Shown piece by piece: positions 11,383 through 21,590 of a stretch of 64,000 nucleotides of DNA. Origin of the DNA: Cervus elaphus. Its lineage: Eukaryota; Chordata; Mammalia; Artiodactyla; Cervidae. The position numbers and the translations under genes were made by a program. The notes below the pieces were generated by a model. The model had not been told where the DNA came from. It worked only from the letters and a program-made list of their open reading frames with translations, and did no database searches. How positions within the stretch are numbered: the first letter of the stretch is position 1; each line of letters starts with the position of its first letter. The stretch covers positions 30,434,001-30,498,000 of the forward strand of contig NC_057838.1 in the NCBI RefSeq assembly GCF_910594005.1, in the 5' to 3' direction.

Positions 11383-12556
11383 CCTTGGCAACAATAGTCA
11401 GTGCATCTGACCCCTCTGATGATTGAGTAATTCAGGGTTGACATGTTGCCAATAAGTCCAAGTGAGGGCAGTTATGCTGTTCTGAAAAACTCACCATTGA
11501 AGTGAGCCCTGCATGACTTGGATGGCACCAGATGGAATTCTGCTTTCCAGAAACCCTGAGTAAATAGCAAGTAAGTGGAGCACCGCACAAGGTCATCGTT
11601 TCCATTTGCCAGCAAACCTTACTGTTACCCAGTGCATGAAGGGGGCGTGCTCAGAATGGGGAGCGCAGAGCCGAGCCCTGTGTGGAGAGCCCCAGGAGTC
11701 TGGGAACCTCTCCGGCACTTCTTCCTCAATGGCAGCAAGGATGTGAGAGATGTTCGGTTTGGCTGTAGCAAGTGCTCTCACTTTTTATTTAATCAGACTT
11801 TGCATTGTTTTTTCATTACGGTATTAAAAGCATGAATGTTGCCTCCATGTGCTGTGGAAATAACAAAGCCCCCAGACAGTTGGTTTTTATCTGTAGCACC
11901 TTCCGTCTTAGAGTCTCCCAGGATCTCATAAGCTGATAATGTTCTCTCCAAATGAGCTATTTTGTAATCACACTCCACATGATTGTTTAAAATGATTATT
12001 ATTGTTTCACCTTAATATAAAAAGATTTATTTGCCAATAGAAAAACCGAGTTTCCCCAGGAATGCTTGTGTTAACTGCCTCTTGGCTCATCAAGGTCTGT
12101 GGGACTCTGGAGACGGTGAAATGCAAATGTTAGTTTATGGTTCTGTACATTTTAAGAAAATGAGGAGCTAAATTTCCATATCCAAAGATGTGTTTTACTC
12201 TTCTGCTCCAGTTCTCAGAGTAGGGCGTTAACCTCAGCAAAAGGAAGGAAGGATGAAGTGGAGGGGGGTGTGGTGCTCGTGGGAGAAGGGAATGGGGCAG
12301 GAGGATCAAGTGAGAGCTGGCTGTGCATCCCTTTCTCCCCACTCCCCTCACCCCCAGCACAGGGTTTAGGATTTGGATCAGATTTCTAAAACTCTGAAGC
12401 TCTCTTGTCCAGCATTCCTGAATTTCCATCACAAATTGGACCTGGGCTTCTGTTTCATTCATAATTACTGTAAGTAGATACCATCTTACTCAAGACGACA
12501 TGTCACTGGCTGATTTTCATCCCCTCCCCACGCCCCTACCTCCACCATTGACTTAG
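11383..12556. other. Non-coding stretch, nothing recognised
   Basis: Balanced composition. A pair of overlapping opposite-strand frames at 11575-11835 has no recognisable domain. A C/G-skewed segment lies at 12235-12360. No repeat family recognised. Confidence 0.45.
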
Positions 12557-12565
12557 TCCCTGCCT

Positions 12566-12696
12566 CAAGTTCAGTTCAGTTGCTCAGTGGTGTCTGACTC
12601 TTTTTGATCCCACGGACTGCAGCATGCCAGGCTTCTCTGTCCATCACCAGCTCCCGGAGCCTGCTCAAACTCATGTCCATCGAGTCAGTAATGCCA
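12566..12696 (-). mobile_element. Short 5'-truncated BovB end, antisense
   Basis: 131 bp of the BovB 3' end in antisense, from 'agttcagttcagttgctcag' to 'gagtcagtaatgcca'. It is flanked by a 9-bp direct repeat TCCCTGCCT at 12557-12565 and 12697-12705, which marks a clean target-primed insertion. Such tiny copies are common for BovB. It lies 250 bp from the larger BovB insertion, in the same orientation. Confidence 0.93.
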
Positions 12697-12952
12697 TCCC
12701 TGCCTGATGCTCTTTAATACTTTCCTGACAATATTGAGACTGCTTTTAGGTCAGTGATTCTGTGATGTACTTGGAGGTTTTTATCTTATCATCCTTCTGC
12801 TCACTTTATGCCCAGACACTACATTATGTAGTGTATGTATCAAAGCTACAGTTTTTTTTGACTAACCATACATGGTAATTTTCTTGTTCTGAAATCACCT
12901 CCACTTCATCGTAAGATGACTGTCTAAATCAAGGTTGGCAAACTTTATGTTA

Positions 12953-14721
12953 GTTCAGTTCAGTTCAGTCGCTCAGTCGTGTCTGACTCTTTGTGACCCC
13001 ATGAATCGTAGCACGCCAGGCCTCCCTGTCCATCACCAACTCCCGGAGTTTACTCAAACTCATGCCTATCGAGTCGGTGATGCCATCCAGCCATCTCATC
13101 CTCTGTCGTCCCCTTCTCCTCCTGCCCCCAGTCCCTCCCAGCATCAGGGTCTTTTCCAATAAGTCAACTCTTTACATGAGGTGGCCAAAGTATTGGAGTT
13201 TCAGCTTCAGCATCAGTCCTTTCAATGAACACCCAGGACTGATCTCCTTTAGGACGGACTGGTTGGATCTCCTTGCAGTCCAAGGGACTCTCAAGAGTCT
13301 TCTCCAACACCCCAGTTCAAAAGCATCAATTTTTCGGCACTCAGCTTTCTTCACAGTCCAACTCTCACATCCATACATGACCACTGGAAAAACCATAGCC
13401 TTGACCAGACGGTCCTTTGTTGGCAAAGTAATGTCTCTGCTTTTTAATATGCTATCTAGGTTGGTCATAACTTTCCTTCCAAGGAGTAAGCGTCTTTTAA
13501 TTTCATGGCTGCAATCACCATCTGCAGTGATTTTGGAGCCCCAAAAAATGAAGTCAGCCACTGTTTCCACTCTCTCCTCATCTATTTCCCATGAGGTGTT
13601 GGGACCAGATGCCATGATCTTAGTTTTCTGAATGTTGAGCTTTAAGCCAACTTTTTCACTCTCCTCTTTCACTTTCATCAAGAGGCTTTTTAGTTCCTCT
13701 TCACTTTCTGCCATAAGGGTGGTGTCATCTGCATATCTGAGGTTATTGATATTTCTTCCGGCAATCTTGATTCCAGCTTGTGCTTCTTCCAGCCCAGCGT
13801 TTCTCATGATGTACTCTGCATAGAAGTTAAATAAGCAGGGTGACAATATACAGCCTTGACGTACTCCTTTTCCCATTTGGAACCAGTCTGTTGTTCCATG
13901 TCCAGTCCTAACTGTTGCTTCCTGACCTGCATACAGGTTTCTCAAGAGGCAGGTCAGGTGGTCTGGTATTCCCATCTCCTTCAGAATTTTTCACAGTTTA
14001 TTGTGATCCACACAGTCAAAGGCTTTGGTATAGTAGTCAATAAAGCAGAAATAGATGTTTTTCTGGAACTCTCTTGCTTTTTCGATGATCCAGTGGATGT
14101 CGGCAATTTGATCTCTGGTTCCTCTGAATTTTCTAAAACCAGCTTGAACATCTGGAAGTTCTCGGTTCACATATTGCTGAAGCCTGGCTTGGAGAATTTT
14201 GAGCATTACTTTACTAGCGTGTGAGATGAGTGCAATTGTGCGGTAGTTTGAGCATTCTTTGGGATTGCCTTTCTTAGGGATTGGAATGAAAACGGACCTT
14301 TTCCAGTCCTGCGGCCACTGCTGAGTTTTCCAAATTTGCTGGCATATTGAGTGCAGCACTTTCACAGCATCATCTTTCAGGATTTGAAATAGCTCAACTG
14401 GAATTCCATCACATCCACTAGCTTTGTTCGTAGTGATGCTTTCTAAGGCCCACTTGACTTCACATTCCAGGATGTCTGGCTCTAGGTGAGTATCACACCA
14501 TTGTGATTATCTGGGTCGTGGAGATCTTTTTTGTACAGTTCTTCTGTGTATTCTTGCCACCTCTTCTTAATATCTTCTGCTTCTGTTAGGTCCATACCAT
14601 TTCTGTCCTTTATTGAGCCTATTTTTGCATGAAATGTTCCCTTGGTATCTCTAATTTTCTTGAAGAGATCTCTAGTCGTTCCCATTCTGTTGTTTTCCTC
14701 TATTTCTTTGCACTGATTTCC
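12953..14721 (-). mobile_element. BovB (RTE) LINE, 5'-truncated, in a hAT element
   Basis: The largest BovB copy in the window, 1769 bp on the minus strand. It ends at 12953 with the antisense of the GAACT-type terminal repeats. It carries the reverse transcriptase from the segment before the fingers to the C-terminus, but lacks the 5' endonuclease. TGTTA at 12948-12952 recurs at 14722-14726 and is the probable target duplication. The excised hAT text joins sensibly across this point. The insertion must postdate the hAT element. Confidence 0.95.
13172..14720 (-). pseudogene. BovB reverse transcriptase, broken
   Basis: Minus-strand remains of the RTE-type ORF2. From high to low coordinate one sees the pre-fingers block (NRMGTTRDLFKKIRDTKG), fingers and palm blocks (FIPIPKKGNPKECSNYRTIA, then CFIDYYTKAFDCVDHNKL), KGVRQGCILSPCLFN, and the catalytic YADD at about 13724-13735. 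After these come the thumb and C-terminal block with RDITLPTKDRLVKAMVFPVV. At least three lesions are visible: a frame shift near 14480-14490, an in-frame TGA at 13991-13993 where the family has tryptophan, and a TAA near 13172 in place of an arginine codon, the last consistent with CpG decay plus another change. The enzyme would copy BovB RNA at a nicked target, but this copy cannot encode it. The nearby plus-strand frames are shadows. Confidence 0.93.
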
Positions 14722-15026
14722 TGTTAAGGAGAGAGTAAATATCTCAGGCTTTGTGTGCCATGTGGTCTGTGTGCAGCTGTTCATCTTTACCATGGCATGT
14801 ACATGCACCTTATGCAATAGATAAGTGAATGGGTTTGGCTGTGTGTCAATAAAGCTTTATTTATAAAATGAAGTGGTGGGCTGAACTTGGCCTATGGGCT
14901 GTAATTTGCCAACCCTGTTTCTAAATCATAATTCCCACCTTTCTCCATTTTCATGATGTTGAGACAGGCCTCTACTGGGGACTGATATCTTTCAGCTTTG
15001 TCATTCTCTGTCTTCCCAAATAGCTA

Positions 15027-15235
15027 GTGAAAGTGTGAGTCGCTCAGTCATGTTTGACTCTGTGCCACCCCATGGACTGTAGCCCACCAGGCTCCTCTGT
15101 CCATGGAATTCTCCAAGCAAGAATACTGGAGTGGGTGCGTTCCCTTCTCCAGGGTATCTTCCTGACCCAGGGATCGAACCTGGGTCTCCTGTACTGCGGG
15201 CAGATTCTTCACCATCTGAGCCACCAGAGAAGCCC
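15027..15235 (-). mobile_element. Bov-tA SINE, antisense
   Basis: A complete antisense Bov-tA: 'gtgaaagtgtgagtcgctca' tail side, BovA body with 'ccatggactgtagccc' and 'gaatactggagtgg', then the tRNA-Glu-like head ending 'ctgagccaccagagaagccc'. The B box is intact in antisense ('gggatcgaacctgggtctcc'). Flanking 'atagctagt' and 'atagtcagt' form an imperfect target duplication. Confidence 0.95.
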
Positions 15236-15374
15236 ATAGTCAGTAAGAAGTCTTGAAATCTTTTTTAGGGTGATAGCATCATCTCAGTGGCCTCACCATT
15301 GGCTCTTTCTGATCTTGCTTTCTGTTCTTCTCTCCCTTCATCACTCTAATTCCCCTGGCCTCCTTGCTCTTTCC

Positions 15375-16366
15375 CTGAAATAACCAGACATGCTTCTGCC
15401 TCAGGACCTTGGCACCTGCTCTTCCCTCTGCCTGGAATGCTCTTCCTCTAGGTATCACAAATATCATTCTATTCTCTTCAAGTCCCTACTCACATGTCAC
15501 CTTCTCAGAAAGACATTTTTTCTTGGTCAGTGTCTGGTCAGAAGCATAGGAACAACCAGATATTTCATACAGAATTTAATAGAGGAGACTGGTTTTTGAT
15601 TGAAAGGCTTGGAGAAGCAGAAGGGACAGGCGGGCTTGTATAGGGATTAGGGGCTGAGGAGGGCTGGACAAGGAAAGGGGAAATGGTATAACCCAGAGCC
15701 CATGTTCCCAAAGCCACAGAGCAGGCAGCTGCTGACCCACCACCACCATTGCTTTGCAGGAGGACCAGACTGGTCACTTCCATTGGTGCTTGTGCACTTG
15801 AGGAGACCTACACCTGATGTTATCAGAGTCACTAACTGCTGCATGGACGCTGTTAATGAATGACTCTGTCTGATCAGGGACCCAAGAGCCCCCTGCTTGA
15901 TCCTGGTTGCTTGAAGCACCACCAGAACCAGGAAGAATACTGCTTTCTCTTTTCCACTGGTGCCTCCCATTGGCAGAACTTAACCAGTCCTAGCTGCAAG
16001 GGAATCTGGAAAATGTAGCAAGGTTCCAGCCCCTTGCTACAGAGAACTGACCCTGGAAGGATGAGAACAGGGCAGAGACATGTTGAGTCAATAATCAGTG
16101 TGCCCTGTCCACTCTTTAAATTGACAACTCTCTGCAGTCCATCCATTTTTCCTACTCTATTTTTCTCCATAGCTTGTATCACTGCCTAACATATGATTTA
16201 TATACTTTCTTGTTTATTATCTGTCTCCCTTCCTAGCAAATAAGCTCAGTGACAGCAGTGATTTTTTTTCATAACTGTACCCCCATTTTCTAGAACAGTG
16301 TGTGGAATCCAGGGAGCATTCAGTAAATATTTGTAGGATTAATGAATAAATAAATGAATGCCTTAA
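15375..16366 (+). mobile_element. L2 LINE 3' region, interrupted
   Basis: L2 runs from 'tgcctcaggaccttggcacc'..'ctctgcctggaatgctcttc' and 'ctcacatgtcaccttctcag' to about 15533. It resumes at about 16095 ('gtgccctgtccactctttaa') through 'tttattatctgtctcccttc', 'tagaacagtgtgtggaatcc' and 'aataaataaatgaatg' at 16366. Both parts are collinear with the L2 3' end. The intervening 561 bp is described separately. Confidence 0.8.
15534..16094. mobile_element. Unclassified insert within L2
   Basis: About 561 bp interrupts an otherwise collinear L2. TCAGTGT at 15527-15533 is repeated at 16095-16101 and may be a 7-bp target duplication. The insert shows 'tgcctcccattggcagaact' and 'aagggaatctggaaaatgta', which resembles an old mammalian interspersed repeat whose name I cannot fix. 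No poly(A), no TG..CA LTR ends and no intact frame are evident. Overlapping minus-strand frames at 15565-16182 lack any domain I recognise. Confidence 0.5.
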
Positions 16367-16664
16367 CAATACCCAGGGTCTACTGCTGGAAACTTCTGTG
16401 GTTTACAGAGTCAGATTTGACAACTTTAGAGAATCATGGAAAATAAAGGCTCAGGAGAAAGTCTCCCTCTTTTTCTCTTCTCTTGTTCGCTCACATTTAT
16501 GTATATCATATTTAGAGTTTTTTTCCCTCTGGAAAGCATGTGATTTGAAACACTGACCACTTTTGTTGGCAGTATAAACCTGTTCAGAGAGAGAAACCTA
16601 CATCTGAATCTACTTCTTCAGTTCTTTGGCAAATACTTCAATGTCTTTGGGGAGTTTTATGAGT

Positions 16665-17050
16665 TTTCTGCAGCTGCTGTAACACAGATTGGGTGGCTTA
16701 CACAGTAGAAATGAATTTTATGCTAGTTCTGGAAGCTGGAAGTCCAAAATCAAGGTGTCTGCAGGGTTGGTTCTGGGAGCCTTTGGGGAAGGATCTGTCC
16801 TCATTTTCTCTGCTTAGCTTATCGATGGTCGTCTCCTCCCTGAGTCTTCTTGTGTTGTCTTCCCTCTGTGTGTAAATGTGTCCAGATTTTCTCTTCTGAT
16901 AAGATCACCAGTCATATCAAATGGGGATTCATCATAACGACCTTGTTTTAACATAATTACCCTTGAAATGTACAGCTTTAACTCCAACATGCTTCCATTT
17001 TGAGATTCTGGAGGTTAGGACACCAACGTAGGACACAGTTCAATCGAGAA
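16665..17050 (-). mobile_element. MLT1 (MaLR) LTR, antisense
   Basis: The antisense MLT1 order is clear: 'cagctgctgtaacacagatt', 'gggtggcttacacagtagaa', 'tagttctggaagctggaagt', 'aatcaaggtgtctgcagggt', 'cttctgataagatcaccagt', 'aatggggattcatcataacg' and 'ggaggttaggacaccaacg'. It is an ancient ERVL-MaLR solo LTR that predates the BovB 3'-end copy directly beside it. Confidence 0.8.
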
Positions 17051-17075
17051 CAAGAGTCAAGGCAGATCCTCCCCC

Positions 17076-17203
17076 AGTTCAGTTCACTTCAATCGCTCAG
17101 TCATGTCCGACTCTTTGTGACCCCGTGGACTGCAGCACGTCAAGCTTCCCTGTCCATCACCAACTCCTGGAGCTTGCTCAAAGTCGTGTCTGTTGAGTCG
17201 GTT
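17076..17203 (-). mobile_element. Short BovB end, antisense
   Basis: Antisense BovB 3' end, 'agttcagttcacttcaatcg' through 'ccatcaccaactcctggagc' to 'gttgagtcgg'. It is 5'-truncated after about 128 bp. I do not see a convincing target duplication. Confidence 0.93.
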
Positions 17204-18184
17204 CCCTGTATTTCAGCCTGGGTTTCACCTTTACGGTTTTTGAACCAGTGCTTTCAGGTTCACGATGAAAAGCCTTGTTCCCTTCTGATCGTCCATGTTT
17301 CGCGTTTCCAGTTTCCTCCTAAATCACTGAGGGAATATGGTGACATCACACTTCTTGTGTTGTTTTCCTGAACCAGGAAACTTCTATGCTTGTCTTCAGA
17401 GGTGGACGTGGGACAGATTCTTTCTTTACAAGCACTGTCCAGAGCTGATTGGTTGGGTATAAGTGCCCATCAAGAGGTTAGGTGTCAGCCATTCCAACAA
17501 AAATGTCAGGATTCCACTGGCAAGGAAAGGGGCTCTGTGAATGTCCTGCACATTAGCCCTGAGATGAATGTTTCCAAAGACTAACAAGGCAGATTGCATA
17601 GCAAGGAACCCCTCAGACCGTGAAATTACACAGCACCTTTTGGCTGGTAATGCTGGTCCTATGTTTATAAGTCGGTGTTCCATTAGGGAGGCTTCTGACT
17701 TGGTAGCTGATGGGTGAGCCAGCAACTATGACGTAGAGGAAGGTTCTGCAGGAAGACATATCCTCTTTGACCTTGATGGAAATTAAACCTGTCACAGAAC
17801 ACACAGCTGAGCTCTCATCTTGCCTGTCTGTGTGCAGACTTGTTCTATGAACTGCCCATCAGATATCTTTCCATTCTCTTCCTCGAACACTGAGTGACCT
17901 TGGAAATAGCCTAATCTATCTTGGCCGATTGAAGATACAGAAAACAAACAGGGAAAACAGACCTGCTGGTTCCTGCTATTGATCAGTGGCTTGAATGAAA
18001 GCTCATTGTTAGCTGGAGAGATGTGTCAGACACAGGTGTCAAAGGTGGAAAAACTCAAAACAGACCCTGGCATCAGGAAGAAGTGATAACAGCAGCAACA
18101 ATGCCAATAGCACACACACCAGAAACCATTGTGCTTTCCTTGGGTTAGTTTTATTCTGGGTATTTGGCCATTTCTCCCCAGTCA
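17204..18184. other. Non-coding stretch, nothing recognised
   Basis: Balanced composition with short overlapping frames on both strands. No repeat or gene signal that I can support. Confidence 0.45.
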
Positions 18185-18392
18185 TGGGGCTTCCTAGATG
18201 GCTCGGCGGTAAAGAGTCTGCCTGCCAATGCAGGAGACATGGGTTTGATCCCTGGATTGGGAAGATCCCCTGAAGAAGAACATGGCAACCCACTCCAGTA
18301 TTCTTGCCTGGGAAATCCCACAGAGGAGTCTGGCGGGCTACAGTCCGTGGGGTCTCAAAGAGTCAGACACAATGACTGAGCAACAACAATAA
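18185..18392 (+). mobile_element. Bov-tA SINE
   Basis: A complete sense copy. The head is 'ggggcttcctagatggctcg', the B box 'ggtttgatccctggattggg', the body 'caacccactccagtattctt', and the end 'agagtcagacacaatgactg' followed by a short 'agcaacaacaat' tail. Confidence 0.95.
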
Positions 18393-19059
18393 AACCCCAA
18401 TCACGGGAAGCTGTATAAGAGAGATAATTCCTAGAAATCAGTCACTTAGTTACTCCAGTCCCCTCATTGGATACACCGAGGCCAAGAGGGATGAGATAAC
18501 TGCCCACAGTCCCACAGGGAGTTTGCAGCTCTGTAGGGATGCTCAGACCATGTCTGAGTCCATCAAAATCCGGGTTCTTTCTCCCACTTTATTCACCTTC
18601 TCCCCCTTGCCCAGTACTGTGCCTCAGGATCCCAGCGTTACAGTCTGCAGTGCGGAGACTCTGGCTCCAGGCCGATCAACACGGTTCTCAAAAGAGCCCA
18701 GAACTGAACAGACCCACATGGGTTCAAGTTGCTCACACCAGACATATAAATCAGACATTCCACTTTACCTGCTTGAAACTTACATCCTCAGTTTTTGTTT
18801 TTTTTGTGTGTTTTTTTTTTTTTTAAATAGACATACAAATGTTCATTCACCTTGCTTGTCTGGGAGGATGTGATACTAAAATCAGTCTGTAGACACACTT
18901 GTAGGCACCAGTTACAATACATATTCTCCTGGAGGAGTAATCTCTGAGTCTGTTCATATCTAATAATGCTGCAGCCAGAAATAGTTAATCAGATTGTCCC
19001 AGCAAGCCCAGGGGGAGGCAGAGCCAGAGCCAGGCATTGTGATTAGAAGTGGCATATCT
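18393..19059. other. Non-coding stretch with a weak antisense MIR trace and a poly-T run
   Basis: 18440-18580 reads loosely like antisense MIR ('gaggccaagagggatgagat', 'cagtcccacagggagtttgc'). A run of mostly T lies at 18799-18824. Nothing else is recognised. Confidence 0.4.
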
Positions 19060-19375
19060 GTCAGCGTTCTCCAGAGAGACGGGACCAATCAGATGCAGGT
19101 ACATATATAGAGAAATTTATTTTAAGAAATTGGCTCACGTTGGAGGCAGAATTCCTCCATCCTTGGGGAATCTCCATTTTCTTTCTTTCAGCTTTCAGAT
19201 GATTGGAGGAGGCCCTCTTACATGATGTAGGATGAACTGCTTTCCATAGAGTTGCCTGATTTCAGTGTTAAATTGCATCTAAAGAATTACTTTTCAACAG
19301 CATCTTGACCAGTATCTGATATAAATATGGGCGCCATGGCCCAGCCAAGATGCCACATAGTATTAATCATCACAG
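19060..19375 (-). mobile_element. Ancient mammalian LTR-type repeat, antisense
   Basis: 'gttctccagagagacgggac', 'atatagagaaatttatttta', 'aagaaattggctcacgttgg', 'atgattggaggaggccctct' and 'tgggcgccatggcccagcca' follow a common eutherian repeat that I associate with MaLR/ERVL-type LTRs. The exact family name is uncertain. Confidence 0.55.
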
Positions 19376-19597
19376 GCAGAGATTTCTAAAGTCTAGAGCT
19401 TTGAGGGGATGGGGCGTGAGCCTCCTAAAAGGGAAGAAAGAAGTATAGGGGCCAGAGGAGACTCAGCCGCAGAATGTCAGGCCATTCTGAAGCACTCATT
19501 TCTCTGAGGACCAGACTTGCCTTATAGCCCCGGGACAAGTTGGATTCTTGTCTCATCTCTGATCACAGAGAAAGTACAAAGGAAAGGGGGAGAGGTG

Positions 19598-19611
19598 GCA
19601 CCCTCTGGTGG
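19598..19611 (-). promoter_or_regulatory. CTCF-like core motif
   Basis: The minus strand reads CCACCAGAGGGTGC, which differs at one position from the degenerate CTCF core as I know it. It lies just outside a Bov-tA SINE. A motif alone does not show binding. Confidence 0.35.
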
Positions 19612-19628
19612 CCTCTGCTATCCTCCAG

Positions 19629-19860
19629 CACCTTGGTTCTTTGGGTGCTTGCTAAGTTGCTTCAGGCATGTTCGACTGTGAACCATATGGACCATGACTG
19701 GCCAGATTCCTCTGTCTTTGGGATTCTCCAGGCAAGAGTACTGGAGTGGGGTACCATATCCTCCTTTAGGGGATCTTCCCAGCCCAGGAATCAAACCCAC
19801 GTCTCTTATGTCTTCTGCATTGGCAGGCAGGTTCTTTACCATTAGTGCCGCCCGGGAAGC
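19629..19860 (-). mobile_element. Bov-tA SINE, antisense
   Basis: Antisense copy: 'tgctaagttgcttcaggcat' through 'gggattctccaggcaagagt' and 'actggagtggggtaccatat' to 'taccattagtgccgcccggg'. CCTCCAG at 19622-19628 and 19861-19867 is a 7-bp target duplication. The head carries a 10-bp-class variation ('cttatgtcttctgcattggc'). Confidence 0.92.
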
Positions 19861-19867
19861 CCTCCAG

Positions 19868-20324
19868 TTCTTTACTGGCTCCAATTCCCTTTTTTCATAG
19901 TCTCCCCCACCAGTGCCAACCTGCCATAGGGCTGCAACCCCTTCAAAGGCCTTCTCTATCTGAGGCAGGAAGGAGGCCTGATCTCAGTGTCATCCTATAA
20001 ATGTCCTTTCCTTGAAAGATCACAGGCTCTATTAATTTCTGATTCTTCTCGTGTGTAGACAATTCCAAATAACAGTTGCTTACATTATAGATTAGATGAG
20101 TAGATGGCTTAAAAGGAGAACCAGGTCTGGGCATTCTTGCCAAAGGGGAAAAAAAATCAGTATTTTCTTTAAGAATGCCACCACATATCAGCTCTCAGTG
20201 GTGATTCCGTGTATTACACATTGCCTGCCCCCCCATCACGGCTTTGAATGATCCTCTTCCCTCCCTCCTTTCTCCTACTTCTATCTTCTTTCTTCCGTTG
20301 CTTCCTTCCTTTCTCCTCCACTCC
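19868..20324. other. Non-coding stretch, nothing recognised
   Basis: Contains a C/T-rich segment at about 20250-20330. No gene or repeat family recognised. Confidence 0.4.
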
Positions 20325-20940
20325 TTCCTTCCATAAATGTTTATTGGGTTCCTACTATATGCCAGCCTACCGTGCAGTGTAACGGTGTAATAACAGTGAG
20401 CAAAATAAACATAGACCTCTCATCATGAGCTTCAGATTTGGAGGAAGGGTGGCAGAGATAGATAGGAAACACATAATGTCACAAGTAAGTAGTCCTAAGT
20501 CAGGGTAAGTGCTATGAAGGAAAGATACAGGGGCATGGGGGCCTCTGGCAAGGGGACTTGATCTAGTTCATGCTGTGAAGGAAGGAGGGGAACGTGGCCT
20601 TAGAACTGAGAGCAGAAGGAAGAGTAGAGTTTATTAGATGAAAAGAAGGGATAGAACATTCCAGAAAAGTTAAATGTGCCGAAGCCCTGATGTGGGAGGG
20701 AGCTGTCCTCCATATGGCACAGGAAGGACTCCAGAGAAAGAGGGTGGGGAGAGATGGGGGCAGTGGAGATGGGTGGACAGGTGGGAAAGTTGGACGCTTG
20801 GGTTCCTTAAGAGCACCAGGCTGAAGTGTGGAGAGCAGGTGGTTGGTGCTACAGGCAGCCAGGTGAGAAACGATGACTTTGACCTGGGTCGTTTCAGTGG
20901 TGATGGAGACAAATACTTGGAATCCAGAGAATTTGAGGAA
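20325..20940 (-). mobile_element. L2 LINE, antisense 3' region
   Basis: It starts with the antisense L2 end ('aaatgtttattgggttccta', 'ctatatgccagcctaccgtg', 'acagtgagcaaaataaacat') and proceeds through 'gtaagtgctatgaaggaaag', 'gaacattccagaaaagttaa', 'gccgaagccctgatgtggga', 'ggtgagaaacgatgactttg' and 'acctgggtcg'. This is the normal antisense order of L2. It is diverged and no frame remains. Confidence 0.7.
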
Positions 20941-20954
20941 GGAAAAGCAGCTCA

Positions 20955-21027
20955 ACAATTTAACTAGCTTTGTGACCTTGGACAAGGAAGTTGGTTAACT
21001 GCCTTGACCTCTGTTTCCTCCAGAGCA
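20955..21027 (+). repeat. MIR fragment
   Basis: 'actagctttgtgaccttgga' followed by 'ttgacctctgtttcctcca' matches the MIR sense core ('tagctgtgtgaccttgg'..'cctctgtgcctcagtttcctca'). Confidence 0.7.
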
Positions 21028-21099
21028 CAGTGCTGCTGGTATTACTGGCCCTCCTTTGTCCCCAGAGAGTCTCCTCATGTCTTCTGGATGTGATTCCCC

Positions 21100-21360
21100 C
21101 ACTGTGCCTGGGCACAGGAAGGCAACGATAGGTGGGCCGTGTCCCTAAGGGACTCACAGTCTATGGAAGACCAAGCTGTTGTCATAAAGTGTGCCAGGCG
21201 CATGGTCCAGGTGAACAGGCAGACTGCAGAAAATCAGAGAAGCAGGCACAACTGTGTCTGTGAGACCAGGGAAGGCTTCCAGGAGGAGGTGATGTCTCAG
21301 TCAGCCGTGAAAGGGATGAGTAGGAGCTTGCCAGGTGAAGGCAAGTAGAGAGACTGGAGA
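21100..21360 (-). repeat. L2-type fragment, antisense
   Basis: 'gactcacagtctatggaaga', 'cagggaaggcttccaggagg', 'aggtgatgtctcagtcagcc' and 'gatgagtaggagcttgccag' follow antisense L2 in order. It may be a separate copy from the one at 20.3 kb. Confidence 0.6.
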
Positions 21361-21396
21361 AAATGACATGTGGAAGTGAGGTGTAATACCTGCTAA

Positions 21397-21590
21397 CAGT
21401 GATTCTCACCGGGGGCAGCTTTGTCTCCAGACATCTGGAGACATTTTTGATTGTCACAGCCAGAGTGGTGCTACAGATGAATAGTGGTCAGAGGCCAGAG
21501 GTCATGCTAAACATCCCACAATTCATAGGACAGTCCCCCAAATATACAAAGAATGTCAACTCTTCCGAGGTGAAGGAACTCTGCTTTTTA
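21397..21590 (+). mobile_element. MER5A-like hAT-Charlie element
   Basis: 'cagtgattctcaccgggggc', 'cagacatctggagacatttt', 'tgattgtcacagccagagtg', 'gtcagaggccagaggtcatg', 'ctaaacatcccacaattcat' and 'aggacagtcccccaaatata' follow MER5A from start to near the end. The terminus is diverged and the 8-bp duplication is not convincing. Confidence 0.85.

Larger units (their letters stand above)
12931..14919 (+). mobile_element. hAT-Charlie element split by a BovB
   Basis: The outer parts (12931-12952 and 14727-14919) together form one non-autonomous hAT element. The left end is 'aaggttggcaaacttt' and the right end is 'taatttgccaaccctgtt', which gives terminal inverted repeats. The interior reads 'gagagtaaatatctcaggct', 'gtgtgccatgtggtc', 'aataaagctttatttataaa' and 'gggctgaacttggcctatgg', text typical of a common mammalian Charlie-group MER element. 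An 8-bp target duplication TCTAAATC is perfect at 12923-12930 and 14920-14927, the length expected for hAT. A related copy lies at 47989-48212 in the opposite orientation. The element contains an intervening 1.77 kb BovB. Confidence 0.9.

Noticed and set aside
15886..15899. A third CTCF-like motif
   Set aside because: It differs from the core at two positions and lies within the unidentified insert, so I did not list it as a feature.
18799..18824. The T-run as a Pol III terminator or antisense retroposon tail
   Set aside because: No SINE or tRNA-like sequence with A and B boxes lies next to it in the right orientation.
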